DNA of 64,000 nt from JAXMEB01 sp046348545 (GTDB lineage: Bacteria > Pseudomonadota > Gammaproteobacteria > Berkiellales > Berkiellaceae). The translations under genes were made by a program, and so were the position numbers. Each line of letters starts with the position of its first letter. The first letter of the stretch is position 1. Under the pieces are notes generated by a model, which saw nothing but the letters and a program-made list of their open reading frames with translations, did no database searches and was not told the DNA's origin. Location of the stretch: contig JAXMEB010000004.1 of NCBI GenBank assembly GCA_046348545.1, positions 372,001-436,000 of the forward strand, read 5' to 3'. Of this stretch, positions 42,012 through 52,234 are shown in pieces.

Positions 42012-42037
42012 GTAGGGGCCGCTCCCTGTGGCGGCCC
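42012..42037. repeat. REP-like GC-rich sequence
   Basis: GTAGGGGCCGCTCCCTGTGG then CGGCCC. Similar in pattern to the palindrome at 17098-17159 and GC-rich against an AT-rich spacer, between hppA and the LRR gene. Confidence 0.6.
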
Positions 42038-42056
42038 TGTATGGCATATTGATATG

Positions 42057-43340
42057 TTAAATTTTAGCCTTAGACACAACAGGCTTAAAACACTCTGCTT
42101 CAACACCGTATTTCGCGCTGAGGTTATCTCGTTCAATCGTGTATCCCAGGTAGGCCATTGGAGTATAGGCTTTGGGGTTAAGGTAGGCTAGCCATGAATG
42201 TGCTGCCTCTTTGCCCAGCTTAATGGCAGCTGTATTTTCTGGTTGTGTCAAATCAAGGGTTTTCGCGTTGTTCAGCTCACGAGAGAAATAGGCTTGAGAA
42301 GCGAAACGTAAGGCGATTACACCGAGAAGGACCGGTATAAAAGGCAGTGCTGGGACTAAGGCAAGTAGTGGTAGTACCAGAATTTCGGATTTAAATAAAT
42401 AATTTAGCGAGTTTCCTAATAGGCTGCCTGGTTTATCCAGTATCTTCGTACGTGCTTTATTGAGCATCAACTGAGTTCTAATTTGCTGTTCAACTGAATC
42501 GCTAACCCCCTCATAACACATCGTAAGAGAAGTAATTCGATTATTTGCTTTTAGCGCTTCGATGAGTGATGCAAAATCTTTATCTTTTAAATCAGCTTCA
42601 AGCATCGGCATTTTGATTTCTTTAAGAGAGGCGCTTTGAAAAAAGAATGGCTTTTGCCTTTGAATGTAGAAGGCTAAATCTTCAAGTTGTTCTTTATCAA
42701 GTGTACAACGTTGTAAGTCTAGAATGTTTTCCTTTTGAAAGGTGTTTTGATAATGATGATAACTATTATTTCTCGATAAAATCCTATTGATCTGGGTTAG
42801 TTGTGCTTCAGTTGCCTGGTTATCGGAAATATTCAGATTTCTAAGGCTGGTATTTCGGTTTAAAACGGTAATTAAAGCTGATATGTCTTGTTCCTCAAGA
42901 TTACAATTTATCAGCTCAAGCGTTTCTAGGTTCTTGCACTCTATCAACTGGGGAAGCCTGCTTTTTGCAGCCTCATTAAATTGATGACCTGATAATTTAA
43001 GGATCGTGATTTTGGTAGAAGGGAGTGATTGTCGAATTCTTCGCAATGTGGCTTCGCCAAGGTCGTTTTTTGAAAGGTCAAGTGATTGAATACCAGAGTT
43101 GCGAGCCAATAGAAAAGGTAAATCATAGGCTAAGGTGTTATCATTTAATCCTTTAAAAGTATTATTCCCACTCATATCAGCCACGTTAGTCGGTACCCAT
43201 GTCCGCTGTAACAATCCGCGGATAAATCGGTTTCGATTATTTAAATCGGCAATGTGAGCGGGCTGCCAGTTCTTGGAAATAATATTAAAACGAACAGAAT
43301 AACTTAAAAAGCCACATAGCTCACTTATTTTTTTTAACAT
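42057..43340 (-). CDS. Leucine-rich-repeat protein with a C-terminal membrane hairpin
   Basis: 427 residues. Ribonuclease-inhibitor-like leucine-rich repeats run from about 82 to 190 (IQSLDLSKNDLGEATLRRI, ITILKLSGHQF, LETLELINCNL, LRNLNISDNQ) and again about 205-280. A long hydrophobic segment at 319-346 should form a membrane hairpin or span, followed by a polar tail. No signal peptide. LRR proteins of this type are common among effectors of intracellular bacteria; function unknown. It lies between hppA and cytochrome b561, same strand. Confidence 0.78.
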   Translation of the reverse strand: MLKKISELCGFLSYSVRFNIISKNWQPAHIADLNNRNRFIRGLLQRTWVPTNVADMSGNNTFKGLNDNTLAYDLPFLLARNSGIQSLDLSKNDLGEATLRRIRQSLPSTKITILKLSGHQFNEAAKSRLPQLIECKNLETLELINCNLEEQDISALITVLNRNTSLRNLNISDNQATEAQLTQINRILSRNNSYHHYQNTFQKENILDLQRCTLDKEQLEDLAFYIQRQKPFFFQSASLKEIKMPMLEADLKDKDFASLIEALKANNRITSLTMCYEGVSDSVEQQIRTQLMLNKARTKILDKPGSLLGNSLNYLFKSEILVLPLLALVPALPFIPVLLGVIALRFASQAYFSRELNNAKTLDLTQPENTAAIKLGKEAAHSWLAYLNPKAYTPMAYLGYTIERDNLSAKYGVEAECFKPVVSKAKI

Positions 43341-43463
43341 CTTTTAAATACCTTGATGGAATGCAGAGGGGGGGATCTTAGCGACTTAGATGTTAGTTAG
43401 CAAATAAATTTTAATATGTATGCAGTTAGATGACTAGAATTTGTTGAGCTTGTCACAGGACAA

Positions 43464-43492
43464 CCCAATATTTTGCGCAGCAAAATACCGGG
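43464..43492. terminator. Hairpin in the LRR-cytochrome b561 spacer
   Basis: TATTTTGC and GCAAAATA form an 8-bp stem around a GCA loop, extended by CCC/GGG after two mismatched bases. It could end transcription from the cytochrome gene on the - strand, although no clear T run follows. The rest of 43341-43521 shows nothing. Confidence 0.4.
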
Positions 43493-43521
43493 CTGATCAA
43501 TTGAGGATTACCCTGCTTTAT

Positions 43522-44061
43522 TTAGATCATTCTCTTTAGGGTTTCATCTTTCCGGATAAAATGGTGTATCAGCGCTCCCAGTATATGAAGGCCAACAATC
43601 CCAATCACGGCATAAGAGATCCAGACATGCATTTCGTAAAAAATACTGGCAATTTCTTTGTTTTTCTGAACCAACATGGGTAAATTGAATTGACCAAAGA
43701 CCGAAACACCATATCCAGAATACATTGACATTGCAATACCGGTTAAGGGCATGGCGAGCATCAGGATGTAGAGTAGAACATGGACTGAACCGGCTAATTT
43801 TTTTTCAAAACGACTCATATTAGCCACAAAAGCGGGCCGTTTACCAAGATGACGCCAGAAAATCATAAACAAGGCGAGCACTAATACGACAACACCCAAT
43901 GACTTGTGTAACAAGATATATTGAAGCTTTTCTGGAGCGTCTTCAGGGAAATATTCTCGACGGTACACTAAAAAGAATTGAAGCACGAATATTCCAAAAA
44001 TTGACCAATGCAATAATCGAGTAATGACTCCAAATTTTTGGGTAGTATTAGTAAGGGACAT
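43522..44061 (-). CDS. Cytochrome b561 family protein
   Basis: 179 residues with four membrane helices and family-type histidines (LLHWSIFG, LLHKSLGV, MHVWISYAVIG, GLHILGALIHHF) that ligate two b-type haems. It passes electrons between quinol and an unknown partner. AAGGAG lies before the ATG. It begins 12 bp after the transporter gene, so the pair is probably one operon. Confidence 0.9.
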   Translation of the reverse strand: MSLTNTTQKFGVITRLLHWSIFGIFVLQFFLVYRREYFPEDAPEKLQYILLHKSLGVVVLVLALFMIFWRHLGKRPAFVANMSRFEKKLAGSVHVLLYILMLAMPLTGIAMSMYSGYGVSVFGQFNLPMLVQKNKEIASIFYEMHVWISYAVIGIVGLHILGALIHHFIRKDETLKRMI

Positions 44062-44073
44062 TGAGAACTCCTT

Positions 44074-45420
44074 TTATGAGATTAAACCGTAGATGAACAC
44101 TGTCGTAATGCCAATTGGGGTGACGTAGCGAGTGATGATATACCATATTTGATAGCAACGAGGAGAGAGATGAATGCGTTCTTTGGAGACAGTTTGTGGC
44201 AGCATCCAAACAGCAAGACAAGCGAATCCTAAGCCTCCCAGTGGGATCATGATGTTGACCGGTATCCCCGTTAGGATATCAAAAAATGTATAACGATTAA
44301 AAAGAGTAAGCTCTTTCCAGATGTTAAAAGAGAGTAATGCGGTGATACCCAGCGCCCATGCAACAAGCCCAACGACGAGAGAAGCTATTTTACGAGAAAG
44401 ATTTAGCTTTTCAATTAATATCATGACTAAAGGTTCGGCCAAAGAAAATGTTGAGGTGAGTGCAGCGAAAATGAGCAATGTGAAAAAAGAAATGGCAATC
44501 CACTGTCCACCTGGCATTTGTGAAAACGCAATTGGGAGCGCTTGAAACATCAGGCCTGGCCCAGAGGTCGGCGCTAGTCCCTGTGCGAAGACCAATGGAA
44601 AAATCGCAAGTCCGGCTAACAATGCGACTAGGGTATTGAGAACGGCGGTCCAGCATAAGGCACCAACAAAATTTGAGTTGGGGGGTAAATAAGCGCCATA
44701 TACGAACATGCAGCCTGCGCCAACAGCGAGTGAAAAGAATGCTTGCCCCATGGCAACCAGGATCACTTTAGGGGTGATTTTTTCAATATCAAAGCTGAAT
44801 AGAAAATGAAATCCATCACTGAAATTCCCGTGAAATGCAGCATAAGCGACTAGGTAAATCAAGATAATAAATAAACCAGGCATCATGATTTTAGAGGCAC
44901 GCTCGATACCCTCTTGTATTCCTTTCGCAACAATCCCAAGCGTTAAGAACATAAAGAGGCTATGCCATAGAAGTAACAATGAAGGACTTGCTATAAAGTG
45001 ATCCCATAAGCTTAGGATGCTTCCTTTATCGGTGTGATTAAAAGTGCCCGTTATCGCATAGCTTAAGTAGCCTAAAGCCCACCCTGCGACGACGCTGTAA
45101 AAAGCTAAAATCATCAACAGTGCCAGCGCGCCCATCCACCCTAAGAGGGGCCAAAGGCCATGGCCACGATATTGAGAGGCAAGCGCGTTGAGTCCACTGA
45201 TTGGATTTTGTTTGGCGAGTGTTCCAGCAAGGACTTCAGAAATCATGGCCGGGATACCAATCAAAGCAACACAGAGCAAGAAAACTAGCACAAATGCGCT
45301 GCCACCATTTGCACCCGCCATATAGGAGAAAAGCCATATGTTACCAAGGCCGACAGCAGCACCAGAAGTTACCCAGATAAATGCAAGCTGAGAGCTCCAC
45401 TGGTTTGAAACTTGAGTCAT
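44074..45420 (-). CDS. Sodium-dependent transporter, NSS/SNF family
   Basis: A 448-residue neurotransmitter:sodium symporter homologue, probably with 11-12 membrane helices. The N-terminal SGAAVGLGNIWLFSYMAGANGGSAF is the family's Na+/substrate site in helix 1. Likely imports an amino acid or amine; the substrate cannot be told from sequence. First gene of a pair with cytochrome b561. Confidence 0.9.
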   Translation of the reverse strand: MTQVSNQWSSQLAFIWVTSGAAVGLGNIWLFSYMAGANGGSAFVLVFLLCVALIGIPAMISEVLAGTLAKQNPISGLNALASQYRGHGLWPLLGWMGALALLMILAFYSVVAGWALGYLSYAITGTFNHTDKGSILSLWDHFIASPSLLLLWHSLFMFLTLGIVAKGIQEGIERASKIMMPGLFIILIYLVAYAAFHGNFSDGFHFLFSFDIEKITPKVILVAMGQAFFSLAVGAGCMFVYGAYLPPNSNFVGALCWTAVLNTLVALLAGLAIFPLVFAQGLAPTSGPGLMFQALPIAFSQMPGGQWIAISFFTLLIFAALTSTFSLAEPLVMILIEKLNLSRKIASLVVGLVAWALGITALLSFNIWKELTLFNRYTFFDILTGIPVNIMIPLGGLGFACLAVWMLPQTVSKERIHLSPRCYQIWYIITRYVTPIGITTVFIYGLIS

Positions 45421-45483
45421 AATACCAATTTGCCTTGACTTAAAACGCCGATTTTAGGGGAGTGAGGCAGGTAGAGCAACAAA

Positions 45484-48400
45484 TTAATGTGTAATCTGAC
45501 CGTCTTCGCTCGTAGAGGAGTCTTCAGGCTCTTGATTTAATAGTAAATCCAGTAACGCTTCCGTTTCAGGATCATTCTCCATAGCTTCATGTAAGTCGAG
45601 CGATTCAGTTTCAGGTGAAAGTACACTAACATATTCTATTTCAAAAATATTTTCAGTGAGCATTTGATGCATTAAATGTTCATTATGTCTTAGAAATCCA
45701 TTTGCAGAGGGATTTAGAGTGATGCTAGATGACAGGCCTTGGCTAGCCTCGTTGTGCAGCGTTGCATTTGATAATATCAGCTTATCTTTTTTTGCTTTAA
45801 ACTTAGAAATTAATTCATTAATCTTTTCAGAAGTAGGTGGCGCCTTGGTGTCTATAAAGTATTTGTTGATAGCATCATTGGCATGTGTAATGACGCTAAC
45901 CAGGTTATCTATCTTTTTCGAATTGAGAGGTGCGTATTCGCCATCAGCACCAGCGAGCTTACTGATCATATCCATCGTGACGAGTACCAGAGAAATGACT
46001 TCAACCTGTAACGCTTGAGGTATATATTGATTCGACCCCAATAAATTGAGACCACTTCGGTGTTGCCCCAAGTCAGGGATGGATACCCTGATATCATCGC
46101 TTGCCCAATCAAAAGATTGCATAAATGAATTTATCAAAAATTGAGTTGAAAAAGGGAGAGTAGGCTTCTGCTTTGGCTGTTCTTTGATGAGAGAACGTGA
46201 GTCAAGAGAACCTTCTAACAAACTTTGCAAACTATTAATTAACTGATCTTGCCTTTGTGATTCATTTGAGAGGGTAGTTAAATAAGGAACTTCTTCTGAT
46301 TCTGAGGCATTTGTAACATGACTAGCGGTTTCTAGGGATGGTACAGACGTAGGATCGCTTTTGGGTAGAATGCCAATTTTTTCTAAAGCAAATCGCCAAC
46401 TCCATCGTTCTGCCTTTTGGTCCGCTTTGTCTTTTGTACGGATCCCTAAAATATCATTAATTTCATCTTCAAATTTATGATACTTTCGCGTCCACTGAAA
46501 CACATCTAAGTTATCAAATGCTGGTAAATGGCCAGCATTGGTTTCTGCTTGAGATTTTTCATAGATATCCTTAATCTCGAAGGAAAGCGCCATCATTTTA
46601 CGTTGAACAGATTTTAGGTTTAATATTTTCTCAATTGAAAGTTTGCTCCCAATTTTTTTACTCAGTTTGTCAATGACTGATAATTTTTCAATAATCGTAT
46701 TAATACGCCATAGTGCATCCAATTCAGGGTCTTTTCCAACCACTTTGAATAAGCTGGCCTTCTTCAAACGTCTATGTTTGTGGTACCATCTATTTAATTC
46801 GATCAACTCAGGATGCAGGATAAAAGTATTCAGTTTTTCAATTTGAGGGCTCGGGTTCACTTTGTTTCTGATTAGGCACTCTTCAAACAGCTGAGATATT
46901 GTCAAGAAATCTCGGACAAGGGTTTGAATTTGATCGATATTCCCTGATTCAATTGAGTCATACATTTTTGAATATTGATTGTTGATTGCTGTGAATATTT
47001 TGGACTTTGCTTTTCTCCCCGAAATGCATGTAGGTTTGCTCATCTTTCTAGAATATCTTACACTGAAGCTCATTGTGTTTTTTAGGAATATTGATAGTGA
47101 CTTAAGGTTTATGCTTTTATCATTGATGACGGGAGATATGTTTTGGAAAGCAAGGTCCATATATTCGAGACGATTCAAGCTTTGAGTCACCTCATGAATG
47201 GGTAAGAATTCTGAAAACTGCTTCGTAAAATCTAAAATGTCAGTTTCAATTTCGACCCCATTAGAATTTTTGATTGCATTTAAGTGGAAGTGATATAGTC
47301 TGTAGCTTAGCTCACCAAGTTCACTCATTTTGCCCTCGAACGCTCCATTCGAGTGCTTGATATTTTCGATTTTTCTATAAAATTTGATTAGCGAAATCAT
47401 TTCTGGATTTAAAGTTTCCTCTCTTAATAGACGCAATCTTTCTATCCTTGTAACAGCTTCCTGCGATATGCTTTTAAAAGCGATTAAATCATTTTTAATA
47501 GGGTCAGAGTCAACGAGCTCAATAAACAAATCAGAAATCAGAAAATTCTTTTGTATGGCAGATTGTTCAGCCAGCGTTAGGAAGAGCAAAACTAGCTTTG
47601 ACCGGATTGAAGGATTGAAATAAGCAGTATAAAAATTCCTCAGGGAAAACTGTAGTTCAGATAAAAAGTTAAACCATTGTGTTGATCGATAGTCAGGAGA
47701 AGGAACAATTGAGGATTGGGCAAAGTAGGATATAACTAATTTATCTAAATCCCGGGTGATTGCTTCTGCATTGAAAACATTATTCCTGACAAAGGCATTA
47801 AATTCATCCAGAACATGAATGGTGTTTAGTGAGTTGATTGTGATGTCTGCTGAATATGGCGTTGAGTGTAAAATTTTATCAAGTCGAAGCATGATAGCGT
47901 TTAGGTGATCAGTTTGATTTGTGTTGATCTTCTCGATACAGACTCTGAGTGAATTTATAATTTTTAGAATAGCTTCTCTCTCAAAAATATTCTCAGTTAA
48001 AATGGCGCTCAGGAAATAAAATGCATTTTCAAATGGAATATCTGTAAGCAATGGAATTTGAGCTAAAGTTATCTGCATTAGTGTATCAGAACGGTAGTTG
48101 GAGCAGAATGAAAATATCAACTTGAGCTTCACTTCATCCGACTTGTGCTTGACGGATAGATAATCATTGTAAAATTGATTGTATGTCTTCGAGTCCTCTG
48201 TCGAAATCATCAATGTATTTTTGTAAAGCTTTATCGGAGGCTCTTTATAATTTACTGATGTTAAAGCTGTAATATTTGTTCTAATTGCTTGGTTTATAAT
48301 CCTATCTTGATTTGTGGGATTATTCTGTAATCTTTCTTGGAGATGGTTCATATAAAACAGATGCATTTCTGGGTAGATTGATTCGTTTAAGTGCGATAAT

Positions 48401-51400
48401 GATAAAAGTTGAGATTCGCTGGAAAGATGCTTCTCTTCATCTAAATCATTTTGAAGAGATTTAATTTTATCTTCAGTATTGTCAAAATCATTAATCAAGA
48501 CATTGAATTCTTCGATCAAAAGTGGAAAAGAATCTAGTGTGTATCGAGAGCTTAATGTCGTCATGCGGAGTTCGATTTGTTTCAAGCTGGAGCGAATATG
48601 CTCGATGGCACTGATTTGGGTTTCGTCTAAAAGTGCTTTGAATAGCAACTCAATATTATCTAATGAATTTAATTCCTTTTTTAGTTTAACTACGGCAGAG
48701 TAACCTTGAGAAAATGTAGAAAAAATCAGCTGATAATGTGAGAAATGCTCTTTAAGATTAATTAGGAATACAATGTATTTTTCAATGGCGCTAAAGTCAA
48801 TATTGTCCTTGTTGCAATTTAATATTTCATTCGTTATGCTGATAGCTTCGTCTGGGGACCAGTGATGGATGGGCATGTGGATGTATTGAATAATGCGGGG
48901 GATAAATTCAATCGCGTCATTGTTTCTAATTGTCTGACCAAGTTCATTTTTAAGCGAATCGATTAGGAATTGATTAAACTCGTTTTCTGAACGTAATGGT
49001 TCGGATGGATCGAAATGAGTAATAAAGAATTTGATTGATTCTGGTAATATATTGATTACTGTCAGACCAATTTTTGAAATAATTTGTTCAAGAAGGATTA
49101 CTTTTGGATGACTGAGAGACTTTATGCCTTTGTCGATAAATTTGAATTCGTTCATCAAGGCTTTTAATTCAGAGACAACAGCGTGTAATGGGTGATTGCG
49201 GGTTAGATTTTTTATTTGCTCCAAAACGACATGATTTTCGTTCAGGTCTTTGAAGAAAATAATAATTATGCTTTTGCTTTCTTCTGATAACTCTTTTTTT
49301 GTCAGTTCTTTTTGAATTCGATCTCTGTAAATGCATAATGCATCTGTGATTATTGTACCTAATGTGTCTTCACCTAGAAATTTTGAGGCTAGTAAAATTG
49401 TCTCGATTGCAGCATTTAATCTTGTGGAAGGGTTGTTTTGAATCAGCAAGCTGATGTAGCTGATTATATCATCCATGCTCTCATTGTTGTTAAATCTTAA
49501 GACTTTATCCCGTTTCAGAAACTGATTAAGACATGAGCCCAGTGCCTCAATGGTCTCTAACCTCTTTAATGGTGGGTTTATTTCATGTGAAATACTAAGA
49601 AAATATTCCTCTACATCCAGGCTGCTCTGCAAACTATTATCATGTATCCATTTAATTTTTCGATTTTCATTTGAGAGAATGGCGTCTAGGTTTGGCTTGA
49701 TTATTGATTTAGTATTTTTATTAATTCCTTTAAAATACCACCTTAAGAACCCACCCAAATTTACAAATAATTTAGGAAGATTTCGTGACTCAAAATCAAT
49801 TTCATTAAATCGCTGATATGCAAGATATTGTATTGGGGTGGTTGATTGTTTTTCGTAATTTTCCAGATTTTTGAGTCCATCTTCTGCAAGGTTAAAAATG
49901 TTTTTAAATTTTTCAGCGACTGGGTTTTTAATATACACTGCAAGATTGCTAATCGCTGGAGATGTTAATGCGGTGTATATTGATAAAGCTCCATTGAGAT
50001 CTTTCAAATTAATGAGCGCTTCTAGCAAATCAATATAAAAATAGTAAAGGTTGTTTACGGAGTTTAGAGAATGTCGAGGGCTATCTTCTGACATCAAGAT
50101 GGTTTGAGCAACAAATATTCCTAGATTTTCTGAAAAAGAAATGATTTTTGCCAAGGAGTTGTTGTTCGCGTCATACTTGATGTCTCTGATTTGCCAATTG
50201 GTGCTTTTAAAATCTGATGGATGTAACATTCTGGAATAATAACAGAAGGTTTGATTGATTTCCTCAGATAAGGAAGTTAGAAACTCTTTGTAGTTAACAG
50301 ATTTGACCCCCTCTTCTGATATGTTTTTTAAATTATTGTTCAGATTTTCATAAAAATTATTTTCAGCTTCAATGATTGGTATTTTAACTTCTTGTGCTTC
50401 TTGGAGTTTTGTATGAATTCTATATGCGTACTTGTGGAATCGTCTTGCAAGAAGTGAATTTAGAAGATTTTGGAAAACTTCAATCATGTTCTGGCTGGGA
50501 TCGTTTTCAAGTGCGACAAATGCTATTTCTGCGGAGAGCTCCAAGCAACTTTCTATGTTGTTTTTTGGGAGGTTGTCAATGTTGCTCATTATGAAATTTG
50601 TTAGATCAGAGATATTAAATATATTTAAACAGGCGTAAGCTGTTTCGGGTATGTATTCAGTCGAGAGTCTCTTGACTTCATAAAAATAATAGCCATCAAT
50701 CAAGTCATTGCAGAAATGCTTAAACAGATCTGTTTCGACTTTTCCTTTAAGAATGTTTAATTCATTATCAATCATGGTCATGACCAGTTCAAATATGCCA
50801 CCCTCTTCATTTTTGGCTTCGGAAATATAATTTTCCTTGAGGGCTTTCAGTTTATCGTTAATCGATGAGTCATGTGTTTCAAGTAGTGCTTTTTTTAATA
50901 AATTGATGTCAGTGGCTTTATTTCTACAGTTTGTATATATTCGCCTGCATTCAAAACCTTCAATTTTGATTTGTAATCTTTTGTCCAGGCTTGATTCATT
51001 TTCGTAAAATGCAATTTTTTTATTGATGAGACTTCTGGCTTTTGAGCCAAGAGATTCGATTTCATCAGCCAAATTAGATATCTCTTTTTTAGAAAGAGGG
51101 AGGTCTTTGAATGCTTTATGGTTTCTGTATGCCTCTTTTAGAAGGAGGATTATTTCAGATAAGTTGTTTTCAGAAAGAATGATGTTTCTCTCTATTTCAT
51201 TGGTGAAGCTGCTGAGATATGTGATTGCAGTATCTACAGAATTTTGGATGTTATTCTTGTTGGCCAAGATGTCAAGTTTTTCTTTCAACTCTAATAGTCC
51301 ATTTCGAATGTCCAAAATAATACTGATTAGAGGTTTGAAAAGGTCGGGTGAAAATTTTGCTGTAATGCCATCATTGTCGCGCTGTTCCAATTCAATCGAG

Positions 51401-52077
51401 AATTTTACTAAACACATGAAATGTTTCATGTATTTTTTGGGAAACATCAGGCTTTTAGTTGCCTCATTAATCAGAATGAATATTGAATCATCACTAAGGT
51501 CGCTTGCTGAGGTGTACGATGTTTGTTGTAAATTGACTTGTCTCTCGATAGCAGACTTTAATGCAAACTTAATATTTTCCAAAGCGGAGGGGTATGAGGC
51601 TTTAAATCCAAAAAGTTTCAGAAATGATTTTTCAAGGATATTAATGTCGGCTTTGAGAAGACCATTTTCAGCTGCAGTGATAGCAGATATATGTTCTGTT
51701 ACTTGATGGCTCATCTTTTTTAGATGATTGATAATTTCCGATTTTGCTTCCGTGTCTGCAACTTTATTGTATAGCTCAAGTAGTTCCTCTAAAGGTTTGC
51801 CTGTTTCAGATGTCAAATTTGATATCGCTTGTTCGATAGACTGAACGAGCATGTTGCAGCTGATATTGAAGTGATTCCTTAAATCAGACTCTGATTCAGT
51901 GACTGTTTTTTTATTAAGGTAGACTGATGTAATTTCTTTGAGGGAGTTCGAGAACGAATTCGTTAAATTAAAGTGCGAATCTATGTCTAATAGATTTAAT
52001 TGTTTTGCCCCCAGGCAAGCATGATGAAGTAAATCCAATTTATTTTTAACGCCAGAGATTATCTCTTCGAATTCCAT
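45484..52077 (-). CDS. Giant unknown protein, 2197 residues, acidic C-terminus
   Basis: Family not recognised. The protein is almost entirely predicted-helical, rich in Leu, Ile, Asn, Lys and Glu, with no signal peptide or clear membrane span. A low-complexity Ser/Thr-rich section (PTSVPSLETASHVTNASES) lies about 350 residues before the end. The C-terminus is strongly acidic (LLLNQEPEDSSTSEDGQ), like the glutamate-rich E-block signals of Dot/Icm substrates. The ATG at 52077 is preferred over 52095 because GAGGAATT precedes it by a good distance. It is divergent from the helical gene at 52235. A very large effector is plausible; no direct evidence. Confidence 0.8.
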   Translation of the reverse strand: MEFEEIISGVKNKLDLLHHACLGAKQLNLLDIDSHFNLTNSFSNSLKEITSVYLNKKTVTESESDLRNHFNISCNMLVQSIEQAISNLTSETGKPLEELLELYNKVADTEAKSEIINHLKKMSHQVTEHISAITAAENGLLKADINILEKSFLKLFGFKASYPSALENIKFALKSAIERQVNLQQTSYTSASDLSDDSIFILINEATKSLMFPKKYMKHFMCLVKFSIELEQRDNDGITAKFSPDLFKPLISIILDIRNGLLELKEKLDILANKNNIQNSVDTAITYLSSFTNEIERNIILSENNLSEIILLLKEAYRNHKAFKDLPLSKKEISNLADEIESLGSKARSLINKKIAFYENESSLDKRLQIKIEGFECRRIYTNCRNKATDINLLKKALLETHDSSINDKLKALKENYISEAKNEEGGIFELVMTMIDNELNILKGKVETDLFKHFCNDLIDGYYFYEVKRLSTEYIPETAYACLNIFNISDLTNFIMSNIDNLPKNNIESCLELSAEIAFVALENDPSQNMIEVFQNLLNSLLARRFHKYAYRIHTKLQEAQEVKIPIIEAENNFYENLNNNLKNISEEGVKSVNYKEFLTSLSEEINQTFCYYSRMLHPSDFKSTNWQIRDIKYDANNNSLAKIISFSENLGIFVAQTILMSEDSPRHSLNSVNNLYYFYIDLLEALINLKDLNGALSIYTALTSPAISNLAVYIKNPVAEKFKNIFNLAEDGLKNLENYEKQSTTPIQYLAYQRFNEIDFESRNLPKLFVNLGGFLRWYFKGINKNTKSIIKPNLDAILSNENRKIKWIHDNSLQSSLDVEEYFLSISHEINPPLKRLETIEALGSCLNQFLKRDKVLRFNNNESMDDIISYISLLIQNNPSTRLNAAIETILLASKFLGEDTLGTIITDALCIYRDRIQKELTKKELSEESKSIIIIFFKDLNENHVVLEQIKNLTRNHPLHAVVSELKALMNEFKFIDKGIKSLSHPKVILLEQIISKIGLTVINILPESIKFFITHFDPSEPLRSENEFNQFLIDSLKNELGQTIRNNDAIEFIPRIIQYIHMPIHHWSPDEAISITNEILNCNKDNIDFSAIEKYIVFLINLKEHFSHYQLIFSTFSQGYSAVVKLKKELNSLDNIELLFKALLDETQISAIEHIRSSLKQIELRMTTLSSRYTLDSFPLLIEEFNVLINDFDNTEDKIKSLQNDLDEEKHLSSESQLLSLSHLNESIYPEMHLFYMNHLQERLQNNPTNQDRIINQAIRTNITALTSVNYKEPPIKLYKNTLMISTEDSKTYNQFYNDYLSVKHKSDEVKLKLIFSFCSNYRSDTLMQITLAQIPLLTDIPFENAFYFLSAILTENIFEREAILKIINSLRVCIEKINTNQTDHLNAIMLRLDKILHSTPYSADITINSLNTIHVLDEFNAFVRNNVFNAEAITRDLDKLVISYFAQSSIVPSPDYRSTQWFNFLSELQFSLRNFYTAYFNPSIRSKLVLLFLTLAEQSAIQKNFLISDLFIELVDSDPIKNDLIAFKSISQEAVTRIERLRLLREETLNPEMISLIKFYRKIENIKHSNGAFEGKMSELGELSYRLYHFHLNAIKNSNGVEIETDILDFTKQFSEFLPIHEVTQSLNRLEYMDLAFQNISPVINDKSINLKSLSIFLKNTMSFSVRYSRKMSKPTCISGRKAKSKIFTAINNQYSKMYDSIESGNIDQIQTLVRDFLTISQLFEECLIRNKVNPSPQIEKLNTFILHPELIELNRWYHKHRRLKKASLFKVVGKDPELDALWRINTIIEKLSVIDKLSKKIGSKLSIEKILNLKSVQRKMMALSFEIKDIYEKSQAETNAGHLPAFDNLDVFQWTRKYHKFEDEINDILGIRTKDKADQKAERWSWRFALEKIGILPKSDPTSVPSLETASHVTNASESEEVPYLTTLSNESQRQDQLINSLQSLLEGSLDSRSLIKEQPKQKPTLPFSTQFLINSFMQSFDWASDDIRVSIPDLGQHRSGLNLLGSNQYIPQALQVEVISLVLVTMDMISKLAGADGEYAPLNSKKIDNLVSVITHANDAINKYFIDTKAPPTSEKINELISKFKAKKDKLILSNATLHNEASQGLSSSITLNPSANGFLRHNEHLMHQMLTENIFEIEYVSVLSPETESLDLHEAMENDPETEALLDLLLNQEPEDSSTSEDGQITH

Positions 52078-52234
52078 AACAATTCCTCGATGCACTTACA
52101 CATAATTGCATGATCACTTACTACTTTGTCTTTAGTTTAATATATTAGTTCAACTTAACTGGTAGTAGTTCATAATTTTGCTTGTTTATGTTCGATTATT
52201 CATGTTCAAATCATAGATATAAAGACAGTTTTTT

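Noticed and set aside
51023..51706. 227-residue + strand frame inside the giant gene
   Set aside because: Antisense shadow of the giant frame; no start signal or domain.
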